DNA from: Bugula neritina
Lineage: Eukaryota > Bryozoa > Gymnolaemata > Cheilostomatida > Bugulidae
DNA: 64,000 bases
Assembly (NCBI GenBank): GCA_964035545.1
Contig: OZ037765.1
Span: 7,762,698-7,826,697 of the forward strand
Direction: 5' to 3'
Notes under the pieces: generated by a model
Seen by the model: the letters and a program-made list of their open reading frames with translations, nothing else
Databases searched by the model: none
Told to the model about the DNA's origin: nothing
In this document: piece by piece, positions 1-12,600 of the stretch
Position numbering within the stretch: the first letter of the stretch is position 1
Layout of the letters: every line of letters starts with the position of its first letter
Position numbers and translations under genes: made by a program

Positions 1-577
1 AAGTCACAGCAGGTTGATTTTCTCAAAAATAAGAGTTGTTGAATATTGCGATTTTTTAAAACACAAAGTTGATTGGTTGTTGTGTTTAAAACTAAAATAA
101 GTACTGATTATTTACTATAAAACTAAGTATAGATTTTGTATATAATAAATAAATTTTAAGTTGGATTAAATTTTATGGCCATCCATCTCTGATCATCGCG
201 GTGATTAGTCATGACATTACTATTGAGAGTTAAACTTATTAAATTAATCCTATATGTATAAGCTACAGTTATAATAATTATAAGTATATCATCTTTTTAA
301 TGCTGATCGCTTCAGGATGTAGCTTAATATTCAAACTTTTCCTTCAAAGTATTAAGTAAACATTGTGCTATGACTTTATAGCATTGATATTAATATTTGT
401 CATTAATGTTGTGTAATAAAAGCATGAGCTCAAAAACTGTAGAACACTGGTGTTTAATGTGATGTTATGTATTAGTTTTTTGCGGCTATTCAATAAATAT
501 GCTGATGTTGTTTACATTTTTGAACACACTAAAATGTAATGCCCTCTTTTGCATTTTTTAATTTGAAATGGTTTTAG
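1..577. other. non-coding, probably CPEB intron
   Basis: No coding sequence is recognised. A good splice acceptor (pyrimidine-rich, ending ttttag at 572-577) precedes the first CPEB exon, so this stretch is most simply the end of an upstream CPEB intron. No convincing first exon or promoter is visible here. Confidence 0.55.
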
Positions 578-3500
578 GTTCACAAGTTGTCGCCTTCAAT
601 GTTAGTAAAGGATATGCAGGCTGAAGAAGGTTCTAAAGGGACTGAAGACCATTCTGTTCACATATCTCCTATTGATAAATCAACAAATAAGCAGGCAAAT
701 AGAATAGAAGGGGCAGCCGTTAAAGAAGCTCTGCATAATGGAAATGGAATTCAGGACATTGGAGATGAAAGCAGTGACAAACAGTCAAGTGATAGCAAAT
801 CTCATGGTTCTCCAGCTGCAGAGCAAGAGATGACCAGTATGCAATCACATGACATGGCACAACCTCTAAATTTTGAGTTGAATTCAGAAGCTCAAAGTGA
901 TGTTTCCGGCAGAAATTTTTGGCAACTTCCCCATCATGAAGATGGCAATATGTTTCATTTTCAATCAATCAATCCTCCCCAATCAATGCCTAATTATGGG
1001 CTAAATAATAATAACTCTTTCCCCCAGCCTGTTCATTTTGGATCAATTGGTCAACAACCCAGTTATATGCCGAATCATGGGCATTTTTCATCTCCGCCTG
1101 GTATGCACAATATGTCAATGATGAGCAACATGGGGCCTATGGGTGGAATGAATTATCCTAATTCCCATAGTCAAAACCAAAGAAGAGCAATAACTGCCCA
1201 ACACAACTATGGGTCAATGGGTGGAAAGCCAATGAATCCAAGAGTTCCATGGAGTAATCAGCAAAATACATGGCCAAATCCTGGTCAGCCGCCCAACATG
1301 TCTCCCAACATGTCGCCATGGACAATGGCTTTGCAGCAGCAAAAAGCAATGAATAGACCTGGTGGAAATGCAAACATGGGCCCTGGATCAAAGAAAGGAC
1401 AATCTGGTATTCCTATCAATCACACAGCAAGCATGAATAATATGATGATGCAGCAACTCAGGTATGGTAAGCGAAGTAGCCCTGTCTCATCTATGAAAGC
1501 TGGCTACCCTGTTTCCGTTGGAGGTGAATCTATGAGTACTTCAGATATGAGCACAAATTACCAGGTAAATAGCAAGTAGTAAAACATAGCAGTTAAATTT
1601 GTGAAGGGTACATAGTTCCTATTTGATTTTACCAAATAATTGAGTTTAAAATTCACAATATAATGAAACATTTTGCTTTTATTAATGCCTGGAAAAAGCA
1701 GTACCTGTTGAAAATGGTTTGACTCCTATTTGTTTGATTGTAATAGCTTATGGTACCATTGGTAGCATATTTCTATTGACCTTCAACTTGCATCAGTTAT
1801 AAGTAATTCACATTTTAATTTTTAGAACAATATGGGTATGCCGACTAATGACAACATGAAAATGGATGCACTCCAAACTCAGCTGCTAGACATAATGAGA
1901 CATCCTGGGCAATATGAACAAGATAAAGGTATTATCAATTTCACAATAACAGTAGCAATAACTGCTGTTCATACCTAGTTGTAGATATATAGCAAGCTAT
2001 AAACTTGTTGTCTTTGATAGAATATTAATAACGTTTTTCTAGAAGAAAATGTTGTTATTTCCATGGTTAAAACGATCTGTTTCAGACTAATTATTTAATT
2101 CAAGAACTGAGTACATTTCTGAAGTTCAAAATATTTCATTAGGCTATATTCTAGTTCAAATCCAAGAACCTGTATGCAAGCAAGCAAGCGAGTAATTTTC
2201 CTGTGTAGTATGCATCCCAATATCCTAGTTGCTCTTTTTACTGGTTTGCCCTCATTACTCTATTCGTTTTTGTGTAATATAAGGTAAATAATTATGCAAA
2301 TGGCAATATGTGAGTTTTTTTGGCAATTTTTATGTTGTCATTGTGTCCGAACACTGTTGAAAAAATTTTCGCTAAAAAGAAAAGAAAAATTTTACAAGAA
2401 ATTTTTTTTCGTGAAGAGATGGTGTCAAATGATCAGCCAGAAAAACTTTGTCAAATTCTTTTGCTGGTTATAATTCACTACTTTAGTTATAAATCGGTAG
2501 TCTTGCCACAAAACTTCATAGAAATGTACATTTTAACTGTCACTGCTGAAAGCGCACTTCTGTTGGTTCTGTAGGATTCAATGATAACATTGGGTTCAAT
2601 GGTGATGATATCTCTGTGAGCAATGACCACAGACCAGGAAATGGAGTTGCTGGAATGAATGGCGCTTTCACTGGCTCCTCAGACTACAGACCTGATAGAC
2701 CAGAGCGATATTCTAGAAAGGTGTTTGTGGGTGGACTACCTCCAGATATTGATGAAGGTATTTTCACATTATTAAAACCTCTTTCATCAGCTGTCTAACT
2801 TGATATCAAAATAGCCCTGGTGGGTTGTCTATCTTTGGTATTGTTGTGTCATTTCAGAAGCCCAGGTTACATTTTATTTTCTTGGGAAAATTTATTTTGT
2901 GAATTTTCTCTTTGCAGAAGAAATAACTGCTAGCTTTAGGAGATTTGGACCCGTGGTTGTTGATTGGCCTCACAAAGCTGAAAGCAAATCTTATTTTCCT
3001 CCAAAAGGTTAGTGTTTGGTTTTTGGGTTCTAAAGTAGTGATTGATTTTGCTAGACTCCAAGTTCTATTTCCCCATAATGTGCTCTGTATTACTTAATTT
3101 CAGCTGTTCAATAAAAGTCTACAACAAAGCTTTATCATCTCATGCATTATATTCTGGGTAGCTTCAGTTCTACTCAAGCTATAACCAGCAAGTGTTTTGA
3201 AACTCTGATTGGGTAAACTTGGTGGGGTTTTTAGGTTGTATCTTGGCCTTTCTGTGAACTATTTCTACTTTCAGGTTACTGCTTCCTTTTGTTCCAAGAT
3301 GAGATGTCGGTTCAGAATTTAATTGATTCTTGCCTCAGTGAAGACTCAAAAATCTACTGGTGTGTCACTAGTCCAACAATGAAGGATAAACCTGTAAGTT
3401 TCGTTAGTTTTCCTCAGCTTGAATGTTAAATGTGTAAATTTCAAAGGGTGATGTGATTATAGATAATAAATTGCAAGCAATTATTTATCGTTTTTGCTTC

Positions 3501-4830
3501 ATAATGATGGCTGTTAAATTGGGAAAGTAGAAGTTCTAACTAATCACAATATATTATGTCCAAGTCATTTTTAGGTGCAAATTCGTCCATGGAGTTTGAG
3601 TGATTCTGATTTTGTAATGGATGACTCCCAGACATTAGACCCAAGGAGAACCATTTTTGTTGGTGGAGTACCCCGGCCTCTTCGAGCTTGTAAGAACCAT
3701 TTTAAAATTTGTATGATTCTAGCATGAGCTATAACCGCTTTAGTATGCACTTTGAAATATTTTGACTGCTGCAAAAATTAAACATAACTGCTTAAATTAG
3801 CATTGGTGTAAGCTTGTTATTTAATCGAGGTATTCTAAAAGTTATAATGGAATTGAAACCTCCCAAAGGATTCAAAGTAAAATGTAAAATTATGCTTGGA
3901 AAGACTAAATTGATTCCTGTTCACAAGATTTGTAACTTTTAAGCTTTACTTCCTCTCTAGTCTGAGTTGCAGCCTTTAATTAGCGTAATATTGACTTGGC
4001 ATATTGTGAAGCACTCAGCTTAGTAAAACTATTGGTGAAGGTATCGAAATTCTCTTAATAGTGTTTATCTCACTAATTTGACATGACTCTTGCAGACGAG
4101 TTAGCAGTTATAATAGACCGGCTCTATGGTGGAGTCTGCTATGCTGGTATAGATACTGACCCTGAGCTGAAATATCCTAAAGGAGCTGGTCGAGTAGCTT
4201 TCTCAAACCAAAAAAGCTACATTGCAGCAATAAGTGCTCGATTTGTTCAATTGCAGCTTGGCGATATTGATAAGAGAGTAAGCTATATCATTCTTTGGAT
4301 TGTTTATGTTAAAGTTGGTGCTAATTCCTTCTATTTCTCACATGTGATTCAAACGGATACTTTCTCGTTTTTTCCAAATTTTTTGAATGCATGTTTTGTG
4401 ACGCTGATTTGGTTGTACCAAGCAAAAACGTTTATTGAAGCTGATTTGATTACCTTTGCAGTTGTACAAAGAAGAAAAATTTATTCATCAGATTTTAGCA
4501 TACTGGTTTTTTCATATCATCTATTGTTGCTCAGATTATTTTTGCTGCTTCTGGAATTTTCTGCGTTGGCTTTACTTGTGAGCATGTCAATTTTCTTTCT
4601 AGGTTGAAGTCAAGCCATATGTGCTTGATGACCAGCTATGTGATGAGTGTGGAGGTGAACGCTGCAATCAAAAGTTTGCTCCCTTCTTCTGTGCTAATGT
4701 AACATGTCTGCAGTACTACTGCGAGCAGTGTTGGGCCACAATTCACTCTCGTGCAGGTCGTGAATTTCATAAGCCGCTCATCAAGGAAGGTGCAGATAGA
4801 CCACGGGCTGTTCCTTTCAGGTGGTGTTAG
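578..4830 (+). CDS. CPEB: Cytoplasmic polyadenylation element-binding protein, CPEB2/3/4 (Orb2) class, 5' partial
   Basis: RNA-binding protein that recognises U-rich 3'-UTR elements and controls translation and poly(A) tail length in the cytoplasm. Exons: 578-1564, 1826-1928, 2575-2757, 2918-3007, 3275-3393, 3575-3689, 4096-4277 and 4603-4830. All phases agree and give 668 visible residues. RRM1 opens with [13 protein letters not shown] (412-424) and RRM2 with [13 protein letters not shown] (from 520). The C-terminal ZZ-type zinc-binding domain has C606, C609, C614, C623, C628, C633, C636, H641 and H649. The two RRMs and ZZ domain are near-identical to the vertebrate CPEB2-4 type rather than CPEB1. 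The first 400 residues are low-complexity, rich in Met, Asn, Gly, Pro and Gln. The reading frame is open back to the acceptor at 577 with no Met, so the N terminus lies further upstream. The protein ends PFRWC. Confidence 0.95.
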
Positions 4831-6568
4831 CTTCCTTGAAACACCCAAGCAGTAGGTAAACAAACTGCTTGACATTGTAATTGAGTGTTCATTTGTTTTT
4901 AGCAATACATTTGTACAGTTTTTGATTTTTTTTCTCTACTTCCAATAGCATATGCCTTTTATTACTAATAATTTAAACTGCTTACAAAGCCACTTGTAAA
5001 ATTGATTTTTATTTGAGAATTTAAGAGATCTAATATTTTCAACAGTTTTAATGTGTGTAGCTGCTGTGCTGTGTAGAGCTAAATATTGCCAAGGTCAATC
5101 CTTGGTTATTGAAATAATAGCTTTGAATTTAGACATGTGCCACTAGAATATCTCCTAGCACAAATCATAATATTTTTTCATGGTACTTATTGCTTTTAAT
5201 TTGTTACATTTTTTAAAACTCTTTGTTGAAATGATCTGATAAAATAAGTGTCTAAGGTCATAACATTTGCATTACTCACTTTTTAGATCAACTAATGATG
5301 TTCCTATTTTGTTTTTATAGTTATGTTTATTTTGCACGTATCGCTACAGCTCTCCCTATTTTGTGTTCCATCAATTATTCCAATATTTTGTATTTTCTCA
5401 AGTCTTTTCAATGTTTTTTAAATGTTTACAGTTAGTTGTTCATTATTGGTGCGACCTCAGTAGCCGAGTACTAGCATTTCACTACCTGTTAACCAGCACA
5501 ATTATTTTCTGACAAAATTTAAATTTAGTCATCGCATAAACAGTTTTTGGTGCTTTGATGGTTTCTGCAGTAGGTGCGACTACACAACTAAACCTCATCG
5601 ATAGTGTGGAATTTGATACTAGAACTTCAATATCTACTAGTTATAATCATAATGTTTTTTTAATTTTTTACATTGAAAGTTATTCTCAGTATGTGCAATA
5701 GATTGTTTGGATGAGTGATTTGTAAGCCATAATAATAAATAACTAACTTGGTGAATTTCACAATTCTGATATTATTAGCTGTTGAAAATTTAATCATTTT
5801 ATGCGACAGACTCTATAATATAACAATGTCAATATTAGGCTTATGCAGTGGTTGATCTCTTAAAAATTTTGATATTTTAGCAATTGCTTTTGCTGTGTAT
5901 GTGCTCGGTTGCTTAGGGTTACATCTTACTTTTAATTGTTATATAATGAGTTTGAATTAATATTTTACCATTTACATATATTTTAATCTGTTTGTGTACT
6001 TTATTATTGTTGTGTGAAAATTATTTTATTTGCGTGTACATATTTGTTCTTTGAGGGTGGTGGTTTTGCCTACATTTTTGTTGGTAGGGACATTAATACT
6101 TCAATGTACGTACCTTCAAACCCACTCTAAATTGTAGTTGATGCCATTGTGAGTCTCCTGTTGTCCGGGCCAACAAACCAGTCTTTTGTCTCAGTATTGT
6201 TTTGTCATACATTTGTGTTTATTCATTAGAAACATATAGGTGATATAACTATTGATAATTTTAATAACAATCGAAAGATCAGCAAATTTTTGTAAACCCT
6301 GCAAAATTGCAAACTATTTTTCTTGTACTCCATAAATTATGTTTTGTATAGTGGACATTTTTTAGTTTTATATGTCATTGCAATGTTTCAATTCACTTTT
6401 GTACTTAATAGCAGGATTTTTTACAACTTTTATGTCCATACAAAGCTTTATTTTCTATTACTTCAGTTTATAAATCTGTTAGCCACGGCCCACAACAGGC
6501 ATGAACCACCAGCACATCTTTGTATTTCAAGCAATTTTTTGTGACAGCTTTCAAATATTGTCAATAAA
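4831..6568 (+). other. long 3' UTR of CPEB
   Basis: AT-rich sequence downstream of the CPEB stop with no coding potential. It holds candidate poly(A) signals at 5734-5739 and 6563-6568. If the distal one is used, the 3' UTR is about 1.75 kb, as is common for CPEB genes. Confidence 0.5.
6563..6568 (+). terminator. poly(A) signal, CPEB (distal)
   Basis: AATAAA followed by a TG/TC-rich stretch (gtgttctcttc). It is the last clear signal before unstructured intergenic DNA. Confidence 0.5.
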
Positions 6569-8706
6569 AGTGTTCTCTTCACGCATCAACTTTTTCATTC
6601 ACAACTGCAACTTCGATCGTTCTTGCACATGCTCAATACACAACATTTTTCTTGCATAAATTGAGTATATTGTTTCACATCATCACTTGTTGAGCTACAT
6701 TTTATAATACAGACTTTCTGTAGAATGAAGATATTTACATTAGATAGAAATCATGGAGAACTTAGTATTCATACAACCAATAGTAACAAGTAATTCTCTC
6801 AAACTGCGTTGGCTCTCATCAGATACGAAAGTGACCTACCCTTTAGAATGCTCAATTCTCTGGGAAGTCTAGGCTTTGCCTTAATGTCGCCAGATTTGAC
6901 TTCTGAAGTCAATTTGGATAAAAAAAAAGGACACACAATTTTAGAGTTGCCTATCCTGTAAACGGACACGGGAGCTCAGTGAGTTCAATAATTTGTCTAC
7001 AGCCTGAAGCAACTGTTGAAACAGGTTAATATTTTTCGACTTGTTTTCAAATAAGGCTACGCGTGCACAGCAACTGCTTGAAACTAATTGACCGGTTAAG
7101 CGCTAAAAGCAGTGTCTGCAAGTATAATAAAAATGTTATGAAGTTAATAAATGTAATATAGGATTAATAAATGCAATAATTGTAGATGTTTATATGAAAT
7201 GCTACTTAAAATTAAAATGCTGTTAAATTTGCTGTTTCTATTGAAGTATTTTTATTTAAAAATATCAATATGATTTATGAGTATTAAATTCAAGATCAGT
7301 ATGAGTATGAAATTGAACATTAAATTTGATATAAATATGAATATGAACTAAGAATATAAATACTCATTTAATATTTATATTATAATCATGAATATATGGA
7401 ATTGAATAATTAAATTAATTTGTTTCATAATTATAACTAATTAACTATTATTAAGAATATTAAATTTAATCGGTTATTATTTATTATCACCGATGTTTCA
7501 TATAAATAGTTTTAGAAAGATTTATTGAAATCAGAAATGTATCTAATTTAATTTTTTTTAGAAAACGAATGATTTTTAAAATAAACGTAAGACTTATGAT
7601 ATTGATAATCATAATGAATAAATTTAATGATCATTATGATGATGAAATTGAATCGGTAGTTATACTAATGAGTAATGAGTAATGACTAAAAGTAAATCAA
7701 AATGAGTAAATGTAATGAATATAATACTAGTCTAATGTATAATATTAATGTTAATACTAAGTCTAATAGTAATAGTAATAGTTATACTTATAGTTATACA
7801 GTTATACTTATAGTATTAGTTATATTTAATTTTATGGTTACAATTACTATTACTGAGTATTAGTATTGTAATAATGATTATTGATTATGATGTTCATGTT
7901 CGATTATTACTGATGAGCATAATTATAATAATAAATCATTATGCGAATTGTAATGCTAATACTAATAGTAATAGTATTACTATTATTTATACTTATAAAA
8001 TTAAATCTAGCAATACATATTACAATGAAAAGTATAACATTGAATTATCATTACCCTAGAGTCTAGACCTTCAGGCTTCACATAGTGACCATGATAGTTT
8101 CAGTTTGATTGAATTATAAATGTTCATAGTCGCAATGACAATGTCGTATCCTAAGTGAATTAGCTGTAAGTCTGAGTCTGGCCCCCAGTCTGACTCATCT
8201 CCTTATTAGATATGGCTGGGGTGACTGACTATGGCAACCACAAGTGGGTAGTTAAAGCAGGAACCTCAATCAAGTGTGCTAAGACCAATAGTAATTATCG
8301 GTTTTATATTACTAGGAGTAGGCCTTGTGGTAGTACATGGCTGTAATTCACATTTATTAATTTCTAGTGATATTGAAAGTCGAGGTTGTCACCATTAGTT
8401 CTAGTTTTACTGCTGTTGCCTTTTCTAGTCATTGCTATGACTAAGTTTACATCAGGGCTGGGTTATAGCAGACTGATACCGTATGCTTGCTGTGACTGCA
8501 CTCAAATTTGCTTTAGGGTTTCATATTTGTTTGAGAATTTTATACATATATTTATATTATTTTATTTTTACAATAGTTATATCATTCATACTCTGCTAGA
8601 TAAATAGACAAAGTTTGAAAATTAGTTTTTTTTTAATATTATAAGATAGACAATTGCATTGGATTTATTTGCTCAAGTGATTTGTTTTGATCATTTTTAA
8701 GATATC
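6569..8706. other. intergenic DNA between CPEB and ATP5MK
   Basis: No gene is recognised. The part from about 7100 to 8050 is very AT-rich and contains cryptic simple sequence (see 7640-8000). A splice acceptor-like ttttaag at 8696-8701 lies just before the ATP5MK start codon, so an untranslated first exon may lie in this stretch. Confidence 0.5.
7640..8000. repeat. cryptic A-N-T triplet repeat tract
   Basis: Degenerate simple sequence made of words such as taatagtaatag, tatacttatag and actaatagtaat. Most triplets fit A-N-T or T-A-T, a pattern that reads the same on both strands. It lies 0.7-1.1 kb upstream of the ATP5MK start. Confidence 0.75.
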
Positions 8707-9445
8707 ATGGCTGGAGGAGAAGAGATGCAGTTTACAGGAATATCAAAATATTATAATACTTACACCAAACGTGGCCGTTTAAATGTGAGTATCAACACCA
8801 TGTTGCTGTTATGTTTTGCACTGAGTTATTTCCTCAAGTGCAAGATTAGCGTTTTGTTATTTAATTCTCACCTATCTCCGCTTGGTCCTGTTCGGGTAGC
8901 AGGAGTTTTTTTATCTAATGCTTGTGATTAAGTTAAATTGCAGCTTGTATGCTCTAGATTTTCTAAGAACATGGTAATGTGTTCTGAAAACCAGTAACTA
9001 ATCTTAATTGTTCAATGGTAGTAACTGACCCCAGCTGTAACAAGTTGTATGGACTATGCAAGCATTTATAATAGAAACTAATTGTATTTCTTATTATGGT
9101 TGCTATTTAAAATTCACTAGAGGAAGCACATAGCATTATAGAATAGGACTAAACATGCTAGTATTGATTGAATTACTTGGATTCACACTATTCAATCAAT
9201 GTAGCATTGAACCATCAACTTTTGGTTATTGCATTATCAAAAATAGTTTCAACACAATAAAATCATTTACGTTGTATTATATGAACACATTAACTCATTG
9301 GATTTTGTTGCAGTTTGTTCTGACAACTTATGGAACATGTGCTGTCGCCTACCTTTACTTTAGAAGAAGAGGTGCTAAAAAGGCAGCAGCTGCTGCTTCA
9401 GAAGACACATCAGGCAGCTCTAGTTCTTGCGAACAATTGAAATAA
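8707..9445 (+). CDS. ATP5MK: ATP synthase membrane subunit DAPIT
   Basis: Small accessory subunit of mitochondrial F1Fo ATP synthase, known as DAPIT/USMG5, which supports ATP synthase dimer stability in the inner membrane. Two coding exons, 8707-8784 and 9314-9445, join in phase 0 to give 69 residues. The family signature is clear: QFTGISKYYNTYTKRGRLN in the first exon, then a single membrane segment (FVLTTYGTCAVAYLYF, residues 27-42) and a basic stop-transfer RRRGAKK. The C-terminal tail is Ala/Ser-rich and about ten residues longer than in human (58 residues). The intron falls right after the GRLN motif. It lies tail-to-tail with MAK16. Confidence 0.93.
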
Positions 9446-9551
9446 TTGTTCTATTATTAACAAAAAGCTTAGATTTGGTGTGCAGGATTAAACTTGTTAA
9501 ATAACTTATCCATCTATGTATCAGTTTTTCATGCATGATGTGTACAATAAC

Positions 9552-9557
9552 TTTATT
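9552..9557 (-). terminator. poly(A) signal, MAK16
   Basis: TTTATT on the plus strand (AATAAA on minus), about 115 bases beyond the MAK16 stop. It lies inside the presumed ATP5MK 3' UTR. Confidence 0.55.
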
Positions 9558-9647
9558 TAGTAAATATAAGGGTAATGTTGGTAAAAGAAATAATAAGTGA
9601 GTTTCTTGTTGACATATCTCTTATGATTTATATTTTCCAAGTTACTG

Positions 9648-9653
9648 AATAAA
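9648..9653 (+). terminator. poly(A) signal, ATP5MK
   Basis: AATAAA about 200 bases after the ATP5MK stop and only 17 bases before the MAK16 stop codon on the other strand, so the two transcripts probably overlap at their 3' ends. Confidence 0.55.
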
Positions 9654-9669
9654 CTTAAGCATAGGCAGT

Positions 9670-12600
9670 TCAGCTTTTAAGTCGTTGCTTTGATGTGCTG
9701 GGTTCACTCTCTATCTCATACTCTATGCTGACTTTAGGTTTCCTTTTATTTTTTATATTACTGCTACTTTGCTGTGGCAGCTCCTCATCTGAATCACTGT
9801 TATCCAACGCTTCACTCATATTTATATCCTAGAAAAAGATGATCTCAAGTGTATTTATAACAATACTGAAGCATTATATTATACAAATATTATTTAATAT
9901 TTATCTGAAAAAATTTGCTGCTGGCGGGTACAAGTAAATTCCAATTTGTGAAGAAGTGTACACTTGTAAAAGGTTAATTAAAATTGGAGTTGTGAACACG
10001 AATCTTTCAAAGTCAGCATGATTACCTCGAGATCTGAAATGTCTTCCTCAATTTCATCTTCCATAACATATTCCACATCACTCTCCTCTTCATCTTCCAG
10101 CTGCAAAACCAGTACATCATTTATAATTAGCACCAGGGTCTTGATCATATGGTCTATGACAGTAGAGAGTGAAAATTGCTTATTGCAAACTAGAAATATA
10201 ACATCAAACATAAAACAAAATGTAAATCGAGATGGGATATGAGGAACAAGAGTGCTAAGGTATAAATCTTTTGAACCAAAATCTAACAAATGTTCAAATA
10301 CCTGTTTTGACAATATTGCATTGAAAAAAAATAATAACAGGCCTATTGGCTTGATTTTTATACTGGACAAATTGAGACTATGTGAAAGGCAAGGTCCATG
10401 AGATGAAGCTAGTGTAATGATAAAGGAGGTAGTTGAGTGCAGGGCGATATTAGTAGCAAGACTACAGCTTATTGGGGAAAAAACTGCTCAAAAGAATTCT
10501 TATAGCCAAAGAAAACTGCTGCTATTCTTTCCAGCTGAGCTAAAATATTTCAACCGCTATATCGAAATCACTGTATCTACTTCACTTGCCTTTGCAAACA
10601 AATTTGTCATAGAGGATTAACATAGAGCAAGCTCGATAGGATAATTTGGCAAGGACAATGAGTTGTAAACTTACAACAGGTATGTACAAGTTTCTCTCTG
10701 GTTTGAAATAATAAAATAACATAAAATCACATTTTCTCAAATCATCTACATATTATATGGCCTAAAAGCTAGTAAGGAAGTCCTAGAAACTCAAAAGTAA
10801 AAAACTCTTTGATATAACTTTTAGGAAAACAGTAAAAACTTTTCAAAATGCTTTTTAGTTTTTTAACTGTTTGCTAGCATTCCATTATTCTAATAGTTCA
10901 ACTGAGAACTGTTTGCAAGCTTCTCTGGGCTTGAATATTAAACAGAATATATAAAAAAACACAGCCATATACCTGTCTGCAACTACAACCTGTTTTTTTA
11001 CCACAGTTATACTAACCTCTTCTGCCTCGCTCTCACTCCCCTCTTCGCCTTCCTTCAGACCTTCTTCTGTCTCTGACTCTGATTCCACCTCTTCTTGTTC
11101 CAAAGCTTTGCTGAACGCCATTTGTGGAAAGTTGTATATATCCCCATACTGCAAAAAAGCTTATTTTATATTGCTTGTGTAAATGAATTTTATTCCTAAA
11201 TATAGAATGCTTAAAGCAGTTACCAAAGTATAGACATTTTAAAATCGTTAAATGCAATTTTCTATTACATACTATAAAACAAGAGGCATTCTTCAAAATC
11301 TGATGCAAAATAATTAGTCAATTATTCTGGGAAAGCAGAGGGAAATGTCATCCAAAGTTCATAAAATCATAAATTATTTAACAAATCATCAATAATTGTC
11401 TTCTCTCCTTACCGTGCCTTTCTTGAGCCTTTCCAAAAGTTCACTTTCAATCGCGTTATCTAGTCGTGCAGCTATCAATGCTTTGGCCTGAAAAGGAAAA
11501 CATGATTGGTTAGCATACTTTAGCCACACCTACACCAATAACACCACACACAATGGTTTCAAAAGTTAACGTTCAAATCAGAAATGTTGGTAGAGTACTT
11601 GTAACAATGTCAAAAGTACACATCTTTCAAGAGTATTAAGGTTTTAGTTTGATAAACAGGAAAACAATGTAAAAATTAAACAAAATCGAAAATGTTACTG
11701 TATATCCATAACCTAGCAGCGCGTTTATTATTAACTTTTGAACCAATCTACCAAACCATTATTAGTATGCAGTAAATTTGAAGTTAATTCAATACAAGTA
11801 TAGTTATTCAATACTTTAACATGTGTGATGGGCATGCCATCTAAGCACGAATACTCAGCGATTTAGACCCATAACGACTTATTGAAATAAAACGATTTTT
11901 TAATTAAACCATAATTAATGAAGAAGAGCGGACATTATAACACTTGATTTATCAAATATATTTTTGTACTTACCTCACGTCTGGTTTCACGACGCTCTAC
12001 CTTGGTTCCTAACGGCACAAGTTTCTTTCTGTATTCAAACACATAATATAACAGAATAAGTATCTAAAGCAGGACTTGACAGCAATAAATGGTATTCATC
12101 AAGCACAGGTCAAATACTTCTGGTGTGGTTCACTCGTGAAATATTTAAAAACTTACTAAGCATACATCATACATAATTCATATAGCGAAAAACCAAGAAC
12201 ACTAAAAACTGAGGGTAAATGACTTTTTCAATTTAGAGCTGGAAAAGTTCACACTGAGAAAACAATTATGCAAAAGGTTAATTTAGTTTCATTATATATC
12301 AAATAACAAGAAGCACTCAGTTGACCTAGTTTATGATCACATAAAGAAAAACATGACTCACTGTCTTTTGAGAACCAGTTTCCTCATTCTGACCAAATAT
12401 TGGCTGATCCTAAGAAGTCTCTGCTTACTCTTGTGTATGATATATCTATAAATAAACTCCATCAATTTCTAAACCGTCCACAAATTTATTAATAACAAAA
12501 TTCAGTATTCATTATGTGACATGACTTGACAATGTACGTTGGATAAAACATTTAATAGTGCCAAAGACTAACTTGGGCCAATATATAAGATGCTCATCAA

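Noticed and set aside
587-1579. A 330-residue protein starting at 587
   Set aside because: The codon at 587 is TTG and the frame is open back to a splice acceptor at 577, while the true exon ends at the donor 1564. It is one exon of CPEB, not a separate gene.
4831-6568. Self-regulation of CPEB through CPE motifs near its own poly(A) signal
   Set aside because: U-rich CPE-like words occur in the 3' UTR, but none of the consensus type lies close to the signal at 6563, and they are expected by chance in such AT-rich DNA.
7874-8059. Open frame rich in Ile, Asn, Ser and Thr
   Set aside because: It is produced by the A-N-T repeat tract, where stops are rare in one phase; no family similarity.
10018-10242. 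Plus-strand poly-Ser open frame
   Set aside because: It is the antisense of an acidic MAK16 exon.
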